Of a stretch of DNA of 64,000 nt, positions 22,831 through 36,345 are shown in pieces; the first letter of the stretch is position 1; each line of letters starts with the position of its first letter. The position numbers and the translations under genes are program-made. Source of the stretch: Acanthosepion esculentum. Lineage: Eukaryota > Mollusca > Cephalopoda > Sepiida > Sepiidae. The notes beneath the pieces were generated by a model, which did no database searches, was not told the origin of the DNA, and was given only the letters and a program-made list of their open reading frames with translations. The stretch lies in NCBI GenBank assembly GCA_964036315.1, contig OZ038510.1:81106083-81170082 (forward strand). Direction: 5' to 3'.

Positions 22831-23575
22831 TGAAACGAAAGGTGTCTTGGACGTATATATGGGTGTAGATATATAAAAATGATTAACTTTCAAAACAAAA
22901 TGGGACATAAACCACCGATGACTGTGCAATTTCCGACAAAGCAAAACTCAAAATACGTGCATGAAACAAATAAAGCTTTTTCATTCAGGTTAAGTGGCCT
23001 TTAGTGTACAATATTGTACTTGCCTGTCACGCCGTTTCGGTTAAAAAATCACCTGAATTAATTCTCTAAATGAATGCTAGATAGCACATTATTAACATGA
23101 ATTTGAAGGTAAACGACATTTCAACATTTAAAAAAAATCGTCTACAGTAAAGTACGAAAAATAATCAATGATGTTTTCTCCTACTTTGTACTATAATCGT
23201 TCTGACGGGATGGGGTGTCGTTTGGGATTTAAGAGTACACAATAAAAAAAAATCTAATTAAACTTTAACAAATTTCATATTACGTATAGGTAACAAGGAC
23301 GCGAAGACCTTGGATTTGTTCGAATGAATTTGTCCAAGTTTGTTGAGTACGGCTACACCCCTGAAGGAACTGTTCATCATGGGGAAGTTCTTCAAACATG
23401 TGTGTGGAGGCCCTGGATTGTATCCAGATTTAATTTTGGTTAGAACGAAAAATACAAATCATATCAGGCATGATAAAATAAACTAAAATGCTGGCTAGCT
23501 AAATCAGATGCTGAACATGGCGGGGACGATGACATATGTTAACTTTTAAAGATTGGTGATCCTCTATCTATTCTT
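22831..23575. other. no feature recognised
   Basis: AT-rich sequence without a convincing ORF. Confidence 0.45.
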
Positions 23576-23900
23576 TTTAATCATTTCACACCCAAGCAAG
23601 GCAATAAATCTACTAAGACGCAAGTGGTTACTGAGAGTGAAAGAATAAGAAAACATTATAAAGGAGAGAGAAGAATAAAATAAGAGGAATTAAGAAGACA
23701 GAAGATAACGATTGACATTGCATTTAATCATTTCATTCCAAGTAAGGCAATAAATCTACTAAGACGCAAGGAGTTACTGAGTGTGAAAGAATGTGAGAAA
23801 AAGAAAAACACTATTAAGGAGAGAGAAGAATAAAAGAAGAGGAATTAAGAAGACAGAAGATAACGATTGACATTGCATTTAATCATTTCATCAATAAAAG
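23576..23900. repeat. tandem duplication, about 165-bp unit
   Basis: aaggcaataaatctactaag, agaggaattaagaagacaga and taacgattgacattgcattt each occur twice in the same order; a third partial copy starts at 23890. Confidence 0.85.
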
Positions 23901-24664
23901 AAGAGGAATTATTAATGCTTTTGACTTTTGTTTTTCAATTTTTCTCTCAGTAAAACATTCGTATAACCGATTAGTAATTAGCTATTTCAATAATTAAATG
24001 AATAAGATTTCTTACGCGAACATTATTGTAGTACATGAAATAATGACAGTGAAAAGATTGCATGCACAAAATAAGAGACCAACTGATTTGCAATTCAAAA
24101 TAACATTTATTGGACAAATTAACAAAAGGAAAGTATAAAACAGAAGACATAAATTCCATACACAACGGAATGTTCATGAATATGTTTTAGTGGAAATTTG
24201 TGAGTTTTATGTGAGTAGCATTCACAGCCCTTTTAGCCTCAGCGTGGAAAATTCATGATACTCGTTCGAAAGAGAAAAAAGCCCCGAAAAAGGAGAGTTA
24301 GTTTAGGGTACACGTGTTTTTTTATATTTAGAGAGCTACTGCTAAGTTTTATTTAGAGCTTTTACTGCTACTATGTTTAAGGTCTCTATAACTGCGATGG
24401 AAGTTCGTATCACAGTTGAAGCATAACAAACTTTATATTAGAATATGAAAGAAAAGTATATAAGGTGACGAAGATGGTTTGAATTTTATGAAAGTCTTAA
24501 ATGTTTGCTGAGGAAATGAATGAAAACTTTTCTGAAAGTCATTATAAAAATTGTTCGGTAATTATCCAGAATAACGCTACGTGAAAATGTTAAAAACTAG
24601 CAAATAATCCAGACAAAAATAAATTAATTGAAGTAGAGTTACCAAAAACAATGTGCGGTTAGAA
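23901..24664. other. no feature recognised
   Basis: AT-rich; the minus-strand 68-codon ORF (24177-23971) has no recognisable product. Confidence 0.45.
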
Positions 24665-27600
24665 GATTGATTCATTGATTGATTGATGCCATAAAATTAT
24701 TGATATTTTCAAATTGATGCCCATGCAATGATTGATGTCCTCTGATTGATGCCCACACATTGACTGATGCCCTCTGATTGATGCCCAAACAAGATTTGAT
24801 GCCCTCTGAGTGATGTCTAGATAATGATTGATGCCCTCTGACTGATGCCCATACAAGGACTGATGCCCTCTGACTGATGCCCATAAAAGGATTGATGCCC
24901 TCTGACTGATGCCGATACAAGGATTGATGCCCTTTGATTGATTCCCATACAATGATTGATGCCCGTTGACTGATGCCCATACAAGGATTGATGCCCTCTG
25001 ACTGATGCCCATAAAAGGATTGAAGCCCATTGCCTGATGCCCATGAAAGTATTGATGCCCTTTGATTGATGCCCATACAATGATTGATGCTCTCTGATTG
25101 ATGCTCACACAATGATTGATGCCCTCTGACTGATGCCCATACAAGGATTGATGCCCTTTGAATGATGCCCATACAAGGATTGATGCCATCTGATTGATGC
25201 CCATACAAGGATTGATGCCCTCTGACTGATGCCCATACAAGGATTGATGCCCTCTGACTGATGCCCATACAAGGATTGATGCCCTTTGATTGATGCCCAT
25301 ACAATGATTGATGTCCTTTGACTGATGCCCATACAATGATTAATACCATTTGAATGATGCCCATACAAGGATTGATGCCCTCTGACTGATGCCCATACAA
25401 GCACTGATGACCTTTGAATGATGCCCATACAATGATTAATACCATTTGAATGATGCCCATACAAGGATTGATGCCCTTTGACTGATGCCCATACAATGAT
25501 TGATGCCCTCTGACTGATGCCCATACAAAGATTGATGCTCTTTGAATGATGCCCATACGAGGATTGATGCCCTCTAAATGATGCCCATAGAATGATTGAT
25601 GCCCTCTGATTGACGCCCATACAATGATTGATGCCCTTTGACTGATGCCCATACAATGATTAATACCATTTGAATGATGCCCATACAAGGATTGATGCCC
25701 TCTGACTGATGCCCATACAAGGATTGATACCCTTTCAATGATGCCCATACAAGGATTGATGCCCTCTGATTGATGCATATTCAAGGAATGATGCCCACTG
25801 AGTGATGTTTAGATAATGATTGATGCCCTCTGACTGATGCCCATACAAGGATTGATGCCCTCTGACTGATGCCGATACAAGGATTGATGCCCTTTGATTG
25901 ATTCCCATACAATGATTGATGCCCGTTGACTGATGCCCATACAAGGATTGATGCCATTTGAATGATGCCCATACAAGCATTGATGCCCTCTGATTGATGC
26001 CCATACAGTGATTGATGCCCTTTGACTGATGCCCATACAATGATTGATGCCCTTTGACTTTTGCCCATATAATGATTAATATCATTTGAATGATGCCCAT
26101 ACAAAGATTGATGCCCTCTTACTGATGCCCATACAATGATTAATACCATTTGAATGATGCCCATACAATGATTGATGCCCTCCGACTGATGCCATACAAT
26201 GATTGATGCCCTCTGACTGATGCCCATACAAGGATTGATGCCCTTTCAATGATGCCCATACAAGGATTGATGCCCTCTGAATGATGCCCATACAAGGATT
26301 GATGCCCTTTGACTGATGCCCATAAAAGGATTGATGCCCTTTGAATGATGCCCATACAATGATTGATGCCCTCTGACTGATGCCCATACAAGGATTGATG
26401 CCATTTGAATGATGCCCATACAAGGATTGATGCCCTCTAACGTATGCCCATACAATGATTGATGCCCTCTGAATGATGCCCATACAATGATTGATGCCCT
26501 TTGACTGATGCCCATACAATGATTAATACCATTTGAATGATGCCCATACAAGGATTGATGCCCTCTGACTGATGCCCATACAAGGATTGATGCTCTTTGA
26601 ATGATGCCCATACAAGGATTAATGCCCTCTGATTGATGCCCTCTGACTGAAGCCCATATAAGGATTGATGCCCTTTGACTGATGCCCATAAAAGGATTGA
26701 TACCCTTTGAATGATGCCGTCTGATTGATGCCCATAGAATGATTGATACCCTTTGAATGATGCCCATACAATGATTGATGCCCTTTGACTGATGTCCATA
26801 CAATTATTAATACCATTTGAATGATGCCCATACAAGGATTGATGGCCTCGGACTGATGCCCATACAATGATTGATGCCCTCTGACTGATGCCCATACAAG
26901 GATTGATGCCCTTTGAATGATGCCCATACAAGGATTGATGCCGTCTAATTGATGTCCATACAAGGATTGATGCCCTCTGACTGATGCTCATACAAGGATT
27001 GATGCCCATACAAGGATTGATGCCCTTTGATTGATGCCCATGCAATGATTGATGACCTTTGACTGATGGCCATACAATGATTGATGCCCTTTGACTGATG
27101 CCCATACAAGGACTGATGCCCTCTGACTGATGCTCATACAAGGATTGATGCCATTTGAATGATGCCCATACAATGATTTATGCCCTCTGAGTGATGCCCA
27201 TACAAGGACTGATGGCCTTTGAATGATGCCCATACAATGATTAATACCATTTGAATGATACCCATACAAGGATTGGTGCCCTTTGAATGATGCCCATACA
27301 AGGATTGATGCCCTCTGACTGATGCCCATATAAGGATTGATGCCATTTGAAAGATGCCCATACAAGGATTGATGCCCTCTAACGTATGCCCATACAATGA
27401 TTGATGCCCTCTGAATGATGCCCATACAATGATTGATGCCCTCTGAATGATGCCCATACAAGGATTGATGCCCTCTGACTGATGCCCATACAAGGATTGA
27501 TGCTCTTTGAATGATGCCCATACAAGGATTAATGCCCTCTGATTGATGCCCTCTGACTGAAGCCCATACAAGGATTGATGCCCTTTGAATGATGCCGTCT

Positions 27601-29452
27601 GATTGATGCCCATACAATGATTGATGCCCTTTGACTGATGTCCATACAATTATTAATACCATTTGAATGATGCCCATACAAGGATTGATGCCCTCTGATT
27701 GATTCCCTTTGACTGATGCCCATACAATGATTGATGCCCTTTGACTGATGCCCATACAATGATTGATGCCCTTTGACTGATGCCATACAATGATTGATGC
27801 CCTTTGAATAACGCCCATAAAAGGATTGATGCCCTTTACTGATGCCCATACAATGATTAATACCATTTGAATGATGCCCATACCAGGATTGATGCCCTTT
27901 GACTGATGCCCATACAATGATTGATACCACTTGAATGATGGCCATACAAGGATTGATACCATTTGATTGATGCCCATACAAGGATTGATGCCCTCTGATT
28001 GATGCCCATACAAGGATTGATGCCCTCTGACTGATGCCCATAAAAGGATTGATGCCCTTTGAATGATGCCCATAAAAGGATTGATGCCCTTTGATTGATG
28101 ACCATACAATGATTGATGACCTTTGACTGATGCCCATACAAGGATTGATGCCCTCTGACTGATGCCCATACAAGGATTGATGCCCTCTGATTGATGCCCA
28201 TACAACGATTGATGCCCTTTCAATGATGCCCATACAATGATTGATGCCCTCTGACTGATGCCCATACAATGATTGATGCCCTTTGACTGATGCCCATACA
28301 ATGATTGATGCCCTTTGACTGATGCCCATACAATGATTGATGCCCTTTGAATGATGCCCATAAAAGCATTGATGCCCTTTGACTGATGCCCATACAATGA
28401 TTAATACCATTTGAATAATGCCCATACAAGGATTGATGCCCTCCGACTAATGCCCATACAATGATTAATACCATTTGAATGATGCCCATACAAGGATTGA
28501 TGCCCTCTGATTGATGCCTATACAATGATTGATGCCCTTTGACTGATGCCCATACAATGATTGATGCCTTTTGACTGATGCCCATACAATGATTGATGCC
28601 CTTTGTCTGATGCCATACAATGATTGATGCCCTTTGAATAATGCCCATAAAAGGATTGATGCCCTTTGACTGATGCCCATACAATGATTTATACCATTTG
28701 AATGATGCCCATACCAGGATTGATGCCCTTTGACTGATGCCCATACAATGATTGATGCCAATTGACTGATGCCCATACTATGATTGATGCCCTTTGACTG
28801 ATGCCCATACAAGGATTGATACCATTTGAATGATGCCCATACAAGGATTGATGCCCTCTGATTGATGCCCATACAAGGATTGATGCCCTCTGACTGATTC
28901 CCATAAAAGGATTGATGCCCTTTGAATGATGCCCATAAAAGGATTGATGCCCTTTGATTCATGCCCATACAATGATTGATGACCTTTGAACGATTGCCCA
29001 TACAAGGATTGATGCCCTCTGACTGATGCCCATACAAGGATTGATGCCCTTTGACTGATGCCCATACAACGATTGATGCCCTTTCAATGATGCCCATACA
29101 ATGATTGATGCCCTCTGACTGATGCCCATACAATGATTGATGCCCTCTGACTGATGCCCATACAATGATTGATGCTCTCTGATTGATACCCATACAATGA
29201 TTGATGCCCTCTGACTGATGCCCATACAATGATTGATGCCCTTTGACTGATGCCCATACAATGATTGATGCCCTTTGAATGATGCCCATAAAAGGATTGC
29301 TGCCCTTTGACTGATGCCCATACAATGATTAATACCATTTGAATGATGCCCATACAATGATTGATGTCCTCTGATTGATGCCCATAAAAGGATTGATGCC
29401 CTCTGATTGATGCCCATATAATGATTGATGCCCTCTTACTGATGCCCATACA
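24665..29452. repeat. 32-bp minisatellite array, about 150 copies
   Basis: Head-to-tail units built from two related halves, tgatgccctctgac and tgatgcccatacaagga. Point variants include ctctgac/ctttgac/ctttgaa/ctctgat and caagga/caatga. Because 32 is not a multiple of 3, each frame cycles through three phases, and all three minus-strand frames stay largely open (ORFs up to 469 codons with HQSLYG, GINPCMGI and RASILVWAS in rotation). There is no signal peptide, conserved domain or codon preference separating one frame from another, so I treat it as non-coding satellite. Confidence 0.96.
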
Positions 29453-30120
29453 TATAGTGAACCAACTTTCTTAGCAGCTGACCTAGTAATGGATTCAATA
29501 TCGTCTTTCCACTTCATATCCGCAGAGAACATGAACCCGGGAAGTCGTAACGAGTCACTTTCCTGGAGGATTGCATCAGCCATGCTGACGGATGGCAGAG
29601 AGGGTCTCTCAGATGATTAATGGAGAGAAGTTAAAATTAACATGCCATCTTTTGCCACAGTTAACTACGGACTTGAAGTCGTTTTGGACATCGGCTACCA
29701 TTTTGACCTTGTCAGACTGATAAACATTCCTAACGAGGCAGGAGTAAATTGTTGTGTCGCCAGCGGAGATACCAAGTTGGGAGCTGATGTCATCAAGAAG
29801 GCCGTTAATGAAAATTAAAAAAACAGCGTAGGACCAAGGATGGAGCCCTGGTGGTCACCTGCGTTAGTACGAATAGCTCTAGACGAGTGTCCGTTCCGGA
29901 TAACTTTTATTTCACAAATTGATAGGGAAAAAAGTGTCCGGAGACACCGTAACTTCATCATCTGGAGAAGACCTGAATATTAGGCATTGTCAAAAGGCTT
30001 TCGAGATATCTAATGAAACAGTCCGGGCTTCACCATTTTTATGATAAACTATTTCCACAAATATCGTCATCATATCAGCAGTTAACCTGGAGAAACGACA
30101 GCCATATTGCTTGTCTGAGG
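29453..30120 (-). pseudogene. jockey-type non-LTR retrotransposon RT fragment
   Basis: Minus-strand RT pieces. Near 30110-29990 the text reads SDKQYGCRFSR, then a SLDISKAFDNA catalytic-core segment; near 29880-29810 GDHQGSILGPTLFF; then MADAILQESDSLRLPGF at 29583-29530 and SAAKKVGSLY ending at the array. These match successive blocks of LINE RTs. In the block around 29710-29780, where the YADD box should be, I cannot find an intact one. Frameshifts separate the pieces. The 3' end is cut by the 32-bp array and the 5' end by a TA tract. Confidence 0.8.

Positions 30121-30122
<2 letters not shown>

Positions 30123-30184
<62 letters not shown>
30123..30184. repeat. (TA)n microsatellite
   Basis: Pure TA run. 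Confidence 0.97.
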
Positions 30185-30185
<1 letters not shown>

Positions 30186-31255
30186 AAGGGACAGTAAAAC
30201 AGGTAAGAAATGTTGGAAGGATTTTTAATATTGATATGCTAGTACTGCATTTAAATTTGTAAAGTCTAGCTACCAGTACGGAAAGTTCTGTAGAACAATA
30301 ACCATGAAAGTATTTATAGAAAAGGCACAGGGAAGCTACGTTACGTCGATAGGAAAAATGACTGAAGCCGAGATGCCAGGTCAGGATTAATAACATTACA
30401 GATTCTTCATTGTATTTTTGTCCTGAATATTTATAGAAAAGGGATAGCAAAAACTCAATATAACCGTAAAGTGCTTGTTTAGCATATCATTTTTTGTATA
30501 TCCTTTCTTTATTAACCACGAACATAATATCTCTTTTGAGGAAGAGGTGCCTTTCCGTTGATGCTAAAAGAAAATATCTCTTTTGAGGAAAAGGTATCTT
30601 TCCATTGATTTACTTTCCAGTTTTTTCCCTGCCTGAAAAAAAAGTAGGGGCGGGGCTTGTTTTTGTGGAAGTTTGTGACAAACAAAAGGTGACCTTTCAC
30701 TCACTGTAGAAAAGACCTGGCTTTTAGCAATCTCTGGCCAAGGTGATAAATATCTTTTCACCTTCGTGTCAAATCGCGCTCTTCCCCGGGCAATGTGATC
30801 GCTTTATTCTAATTAAGTCACTCGCGGCCAACTGATGCTGATTCACGGACTCAAAATTTGGTTAAAATTCAAGCACTAGATGACCTGATAAGGAAAAGAA
30901 ACAAGTTGATGTTAGTCAAAAAGAATTGAAATCCTAATCGTTATTAAAGCCGGAATCATATCAAACTCGGTTTTTTAGTGATTGTTCTTCTCGGTTAATG
31001 CAAGACTTTATTTGATTGGTTCATATTTTGAATGCTTCATATTTCATTTTCTATTGGTTCATATTTGAATGAAAGCTGTTCTTAAATACTGGGTAATTAT
31101 CAAGATTTAGTTAAGTAAGATTTAGTTAAGGCATTTTTTTTTTACGTATAGCCAGAAAATTTATGGACACAATCAGCACCTGACAAAATAAATAAATATT
31201 GTACAAGAACAAAATTTAATGTCAAAATCTTCCCCTCTGCCATTGTATAATAATA
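30185..31255. other. no gene seen; one 60-bp tandem duplication
   Basis: tatctcttttgaggaa occurs at 30527 and 30572, each followed by a ggtgcctttcc/ggtatctttcc variant. Otherwise unique AT-rich DNA. Confidence 0.5.
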
Positions 31256-31830
31256 TATGATTGGTTGATATTTTATTTTTGATTCGTTGGTATTTTATTT
31301 TTAATTGGTTGATATTATAATTTTGAATCGTTGATATTTTATTTTTAATTGGTTGATATATTATTTTTAATTGGTTGGTATTTTATTTTTAATTCGTTGA
31401 TATTTTAGTTTTAATTGGTTGATATATTATTTTTAATTCGTTGATATTTTAATTTTGATTCGTTGATATTTTATTTTTAATTGGTTGATATTTTAGTTTT
31501 GAATCGTTGATATTTTATATTTAATTGGTTGATATATTATTTTTAATTGGTTGGTATTTTATTTTTAATTGGTTGATGTTTTACTTTTGATTCGTTGATA
31601 TTTTATTTTTAATTGGTTGATATTTTATTTTTAATTGCTTGATATTTTAGTTTTGATTCGTTAATATTTTATTTTTAATTGGTTGATATATTATTTTTAA
31701 TTGGTTGATATTTTAGTTTTGATTCGTTGATATTTTATTTTTGATTGGTTGATGTTTTAGTTTTAATTGGCTGATATTTTATTTTTAATTGGTTGATATT
31801 TTAGTTTTGATTCGTTGATATTTTACTTAT
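31256..31830. repeat. 22-bp tandem repeat, about 26 copies
   Basis: Units gttgatattttatttttaat plus two bases, alternating between ttaattg, tgattc and gaatc endings. Very AT-rich, no open frame. Confidence 0.93.
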
Positions 31831-32085
31831 TTATTTTAATCTGTTCACCACAAGAAAAGCTACAATGTCCCTAGAATGCATGGGGTGACAGGGAATGAAA
31901 GTGAACGAGAAGACGAAGACCAGGGAGGACTGAGGAATGGGCCAAAAGGAAGAACGTTCAAAGAAGATAGAAAATGGCGATTGACGTTGCAGTAATTTTT
32001 TTAAAGATTGTAGTTACCAGGGAAGCAACAAAATTATCTGTTGAAATAAATTTATTACCGAATTCTTCTATGATGTGTTAAGTTT

Positions 32086-32088
<3 letters not shown>
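31831..32088. other. no feature recognised
   Basis: Short unique stretch; 31960-32000 resembles the attgacattgca text of 23700 only weakly. Confidence 0.4.
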
Positions 32089-32161
<73 letters not shown>

Positions 32162-32166
32162 CAGGG

Positions 32167-32219
<53 letters not shown>

Positions 32220-32275
32220 GAATATATATTCTCTCAGGGCACCTATATATATATATATATTTATATATATATAGG

Positions 32276-32343
<68 letters not shown>

Positions 32344-32638
32344 AACATATATATATATTTATATATATATATGTATATATATAAAGATAAATATATATAT
32401 AGATATACATATATATATATATTTATATATATATGTATATATCTATATATATAAATATATATATATACATATATATAAATATATATATATGTATATATAT
32501 ATGTGTATATATATATTTATATATATAAATACATATATATATATAAATATATATATATGTATATATATGTAACATATATATAAATATATATATACATATA
32601 TATATAAATATATATATATATATATGTATATATATATT

Positions 32639-32673
<35 letters not shown>

Positions 32674-32675
32674 GT

Positions 32676-32748
<73 letters not shown>

Positions 32749-32750
32749 GC
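32089..32750. repeat. long (TA)n complex with palindromic interruptions
   Basis: About 660 bases of TA with cttcacagggcac-like interruptions at 32158 and 32230 and scattered tatataaatata/tatacatata variants. The 112-codon minus-strand ORF is a simple-sequence artefact. Confidence 0.97.
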
Positions 32751-33425
32751 TGTATTAGCATTTGTCTTTGCCTTTCCCGATGTTAATGTTCGTGTATATT
32801 AATCTTAATCAAGGAGTCCACGATTTTAATAATAACGACACATCGACTGACTGCGATCCTAACAGTACAGATTTTGACAAACAAATATTGACAGCAAAAA
32901 TTATGCGATTTTTTTCCAAGACTGCTCATTGGAAAATGTCATGATGCCATTTCTGTTCTTAGGTCTCTGGTTGGGACCCGGAAAGAAATGAGTAGACATC
33001 AGAAACCAAAAGAAAATAAAAGAATAATAATAAAAAGAGAAATGTAGCACATACAAACTAAAACTGTTCGTGTTGTGGCTGGAGCTTTGGGTCTCATAAA
33101 GAAAGGAGCTCAATAATAAATCAAACAAATACCTGGTGCACCATTTCTCCAGAAAAAACAAAAATATTTTTGTCTAACAACTATAGTCCTGCAAAGAGCT
33201 TTGGCCTTTTCAGTTTTTCATTTTTGTTGTTGTTTTTTTCTTTGTTTTGTTAATAGCTGTCTTTTGTTTAATTAAGTGACATTAACCAAAAATCATGTCC
33301 ATTGCGTGTCGTAGGTCATTTATCACCAGACTTGTGATTTTAAAACAAATACAGGTGAAATAGAATTTTTATAATAATAATAATAATAACAGTCAGCTTT
33401 ATAGAGACTGCATAGTTGTTCTTGC
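32751..33425. other. no gene seen
   Basis: Short ORFs on both strands are not recognisable; a small (TAA)n run at 33371-33388. Confidence 0.45.
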
Positions 33426-34545
33426 TTTACGTTCGTTTGTTTTGTTTTGGTTCGTTTTATTTGACGGTATATCAACCTCAATCGGCTATTTAATGCCGAC
33501 ACTATTTTTAGGATAGATTCGTATGAATAGAATACGTGTTCTTTGGTTTAGATTGGTTTGGTTTATTTTGTTTTACGGTATATCAACCTCAATAGGTTAT
33601 TTAATGCCGACAACATTTTTAGGATAGATTCGTATGAATAGAATATGTATTCTTTGGTTTAGATTGGTTTGGTTTATTTTGTTTTACGGTATATCAACCT
33701 CAATAGGTTATTTAATGCCGACAACATTTTTAGGATAGATTTGTATGAATAGAATACGTGTTCTTTGGTTTAGATTGGTTTGGTTTATTTTGTTTTACAG
33801 CATATCAACCTCAATGGGTTATTTAATGCCGACAACATTTTTAGGATAGATTTGTATGAATAGAATAAGTATTCTTTGGTTTAGATTGGTTTGCTTTATT
33901 TTGTTTTACAGCATATCAACCTCAATGGGTTATTTAATGCCGACAATTTTTTTAGGATAGATTCGTCTGAATAGAATATGTATTCTTTGGTTTAGATTGG
34001 TTTGCTTTATTTTGTTTTACGGCATATCAACCTCAATAGGTTATTTAATGCCGACAACATTTCTAGGATAGATTCGTATGAATAGAATATATATACTTTG
34101 GTTTAGATTGGCTTGGTTTATTTTGTTTTACGGCATATCAACCTCAATGGGTTATTTAATGCCGACAAATTTTTAGGATATATTCGTATGAATAGAACAT
34201 GTATTCTTTGGTTTAGATTGGTTTGGTTTATTTTGTTTTACGGCATATCAACCTCAATGGGTTATTTAATGCCGACAATTTTTTTAGGATAGATTCGTAT
34301 GAATAGAATATGTATTCTTTGGTTTAGATTGGTTTGGTTTATTTTGTTTTACGGCATATCAACCTCAATGGGTTATTTAATGCCGACAACATTTTTAGGA
34401 TAGATTTGTATGAATAGAATATGTATTCTTTGGTTTAGATTGGTTTGCTTTATTTTGTTTTACGGCATATCAACCTCTATGGGTTATTTAATGCCGACAA
34501 GATTTTTAGGATAGATTCGTATGAATAGAATATATATTCTTTGTA
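33426..34545 (+). repeat. 111-bp tandem repeat, about 10 copies
   Basis: Unit contains ctttggtttagattggttt, ttttacggcatatcaacctc, gggttatttaatgccgacaa and aggatagattcgtatgaat. The middle is the head motif of the composite interspersed repeat (single copies at 21070 and 63440). The array runs straight into such a composite repeat at 34560-35125. Confidence 0.94.
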
Positions 34546-34559
34546 TGAAATCAGTTTTT

Positions 34560-35125
34560 CAGGAGATTTGGTTTGGTTTATTTTATTTTACGGCATATCA
34601 AATTCAATGGGTTATTTAATGCCGACAAATTTTTTATTCCTGATAATATTTTTTCTCTTCAAAAATGTATTGCTGATAATATTTTTGTTTTCCAAAAATG
34701 TATTGCTGGTCATTTTTTTCTCTTCAAAAATTTATTGCTGGTATTTTTTCAAAAATCTATTGCTGGTAATATTTTTTCCTTGAAAAATCTGTTACCTGTA
34801 ATATTTTTTTTCAAAAATCTATTGCTGGTAATAATGTATTGCTGGTAATAATTTTTTTACAAAAAGTTATTTCTGGCATTAAAACCTATTTTTACACTTT
34901 ATAGTGTTTTGACCTCTGTTTAGGGGTAAGCTATTTGCCCGTAGCTGGGCCCCTAACAGGGGCTACCATCTCGGGTCAGGGTGGAACTGGGAACACCAGC
35001 AATTAAGAGGTGGTTCCACGCCTCTTAAAACCTCCTGATCAGAGATCCTTGCTGTTGGTTTTAGTTTATCGTCATACCCAGGACGCGGATGCAGTTTATC
35101 GTCATACCCAAGGCGGTTTAATTTC
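34560..35125 (+). repeat. composite interspersed repeat next to its amplified head
   Basis: Head motif at 34590-34635, six or seven short attgctggtaat-type units at 34665-34860, then tttgcccgtagctgggc, gggtcagggtgga, cctcctgatcagag, and tandem gtttatcgtcatacccag units. Confidence 0.82.
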
Positions 35126-35435
35126 GTCTTTGCCTTCGATAATTTTAATTTTAATGAACCAAAAATGCATAATTCTTTCTTACATGCCCCTTTTGTTAAT
35201 AAGATATTAAAAAAAAGTGTGCTTATTATACAGGAACCAATGTTTCAACGTGTTATTTCCGTAAGCCTTCAGATTAGTAGATAATGCATGGTTTTTATTG
35301 CTTTTCTATTGTCCTTGCTTTATTTCGATATTTTAAATTTTAATGAACAAAAAAAAAAGTTTTTCTTACATACAAAAATAGAGTTAATTATGTAGACAAA
35401 AATTATTTATGGCCAATACTAAATTACAAAACTAC
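35126..35435. other. no feature recognised
   Basis: AT-rich sequence without a recognised repeat or ORF. Confidence 0.4.
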
Positions 35436-35439
35436 TTAA

Positions 35440-35700
35440 ATATAATAGCCATTTTTATGGTACAGTTTTTTCTTACACTATTTACATTATTCGGAATATT
35501 GTCGTCATCTTTGTCGCCATATATATTGCAACCTTCTTCAGGTGGTTGGAATGTCGAACTGAACCCTTTATTTCGCTCACTGGGGTAGACTGTTCTAGTT
35601 CCACATGCCATGTTTAATGGATGTCAATTATCTACTGTTAATTCCCCTCTTCAAGTTCTTCACTGCCTTAACCGGGTATTGAACTCAGACTCTTTGGGTC
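35440..35700 (-). repeat. inverted copy of 36180-36420
   Basis: Reverse complement of this block aligns with 36180-36420, including gaggggaattaacag, ctagttccac-type text, ttcgacattc, cacctgaagaagg and aataatgtaaatagtgta. A part is repeated again directly at 35845-36050. Confidence 0.8.
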
Positions 35701-35714
35701 CTGTCACTGGGTTG

Positions 35715-35835
35715 TAGTTTATCGTCATACCCTGGAGGCGGATATAGTTTATCGTCTTACCCAGTACGCGGATGTAGTTTATAGTCATACCCTGGACGCG
35801 GATGTAGTTTATCGTCTTATCCAGGGCGGTTTAAT
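35715..35835 (+). repeat. short tandem array, about 30-bp unit
   Basis: Four units of gtttatcgtcataccctgg with acgcggat. The same unit is tandem within composite repeats at 18200-18260 and 35060-35115. Confidence 0.85.
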
Positions 35836-36179
35836 TTCGTCTTTGCTTTGGTTGGAATGTCGAACTGAACCCTTTATTTCGCTCACTGGTGTAGACTGTT
35901 CTAGTTCCATGTGGCATGTCTAATGGATCCCAGTTATCTACGTGCTATATTTAATGGATGTCAGTTATCAGTTATCTCCTGTTAATTTCCCTCTGAAAGT
36001 TCTCCACTGCCTTAACCGGGTATTGAACTCACACTCTTTGGGTCTTGTCACTGGATCTAACTAATGCATTTATCCACTTGAAGACATATGTGTATGAATT
36101 TCTGGGTATTATAAACCTAATGTCATCAAATACCATTTTTTAACAGTGGTCATATTGCAATTTTTGCTGTTATTATCGT

Positions 36180-36345
36180 TAACGTAGTGGAAAACTTGAA
36201 GAGGGGAATTAACAGGAGATAACTGATAACTGACATGCATTCAAACATGGCACGTGGAACTAAAACAGTCTACCTCAGTGAGCGAAATGAAGGATTCAGT
36301 TCGACATTCTAACCACCTGAAGAAGGCCGGAGCGTACAACGGCCG
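36180..36345 (+). repeat. interspersed repeat leading into the 107-bp array
   Basis: Right arm of the inverted pair with 35440-35700; its end contains the hammerhead-like stretch at 36317-36349. Confidence 0.65.

Noticed and set aside
24672..28397. ORFs of 370-469 codons with HQSLYG repeats
   Set aside because: All three minus frames are open because the 32-bp unit lacks stops; no frame stands out.
24665..29452. CRISPR array
   Set aside because: Units are contiguous with no unique spacers, and the DNA is animal.
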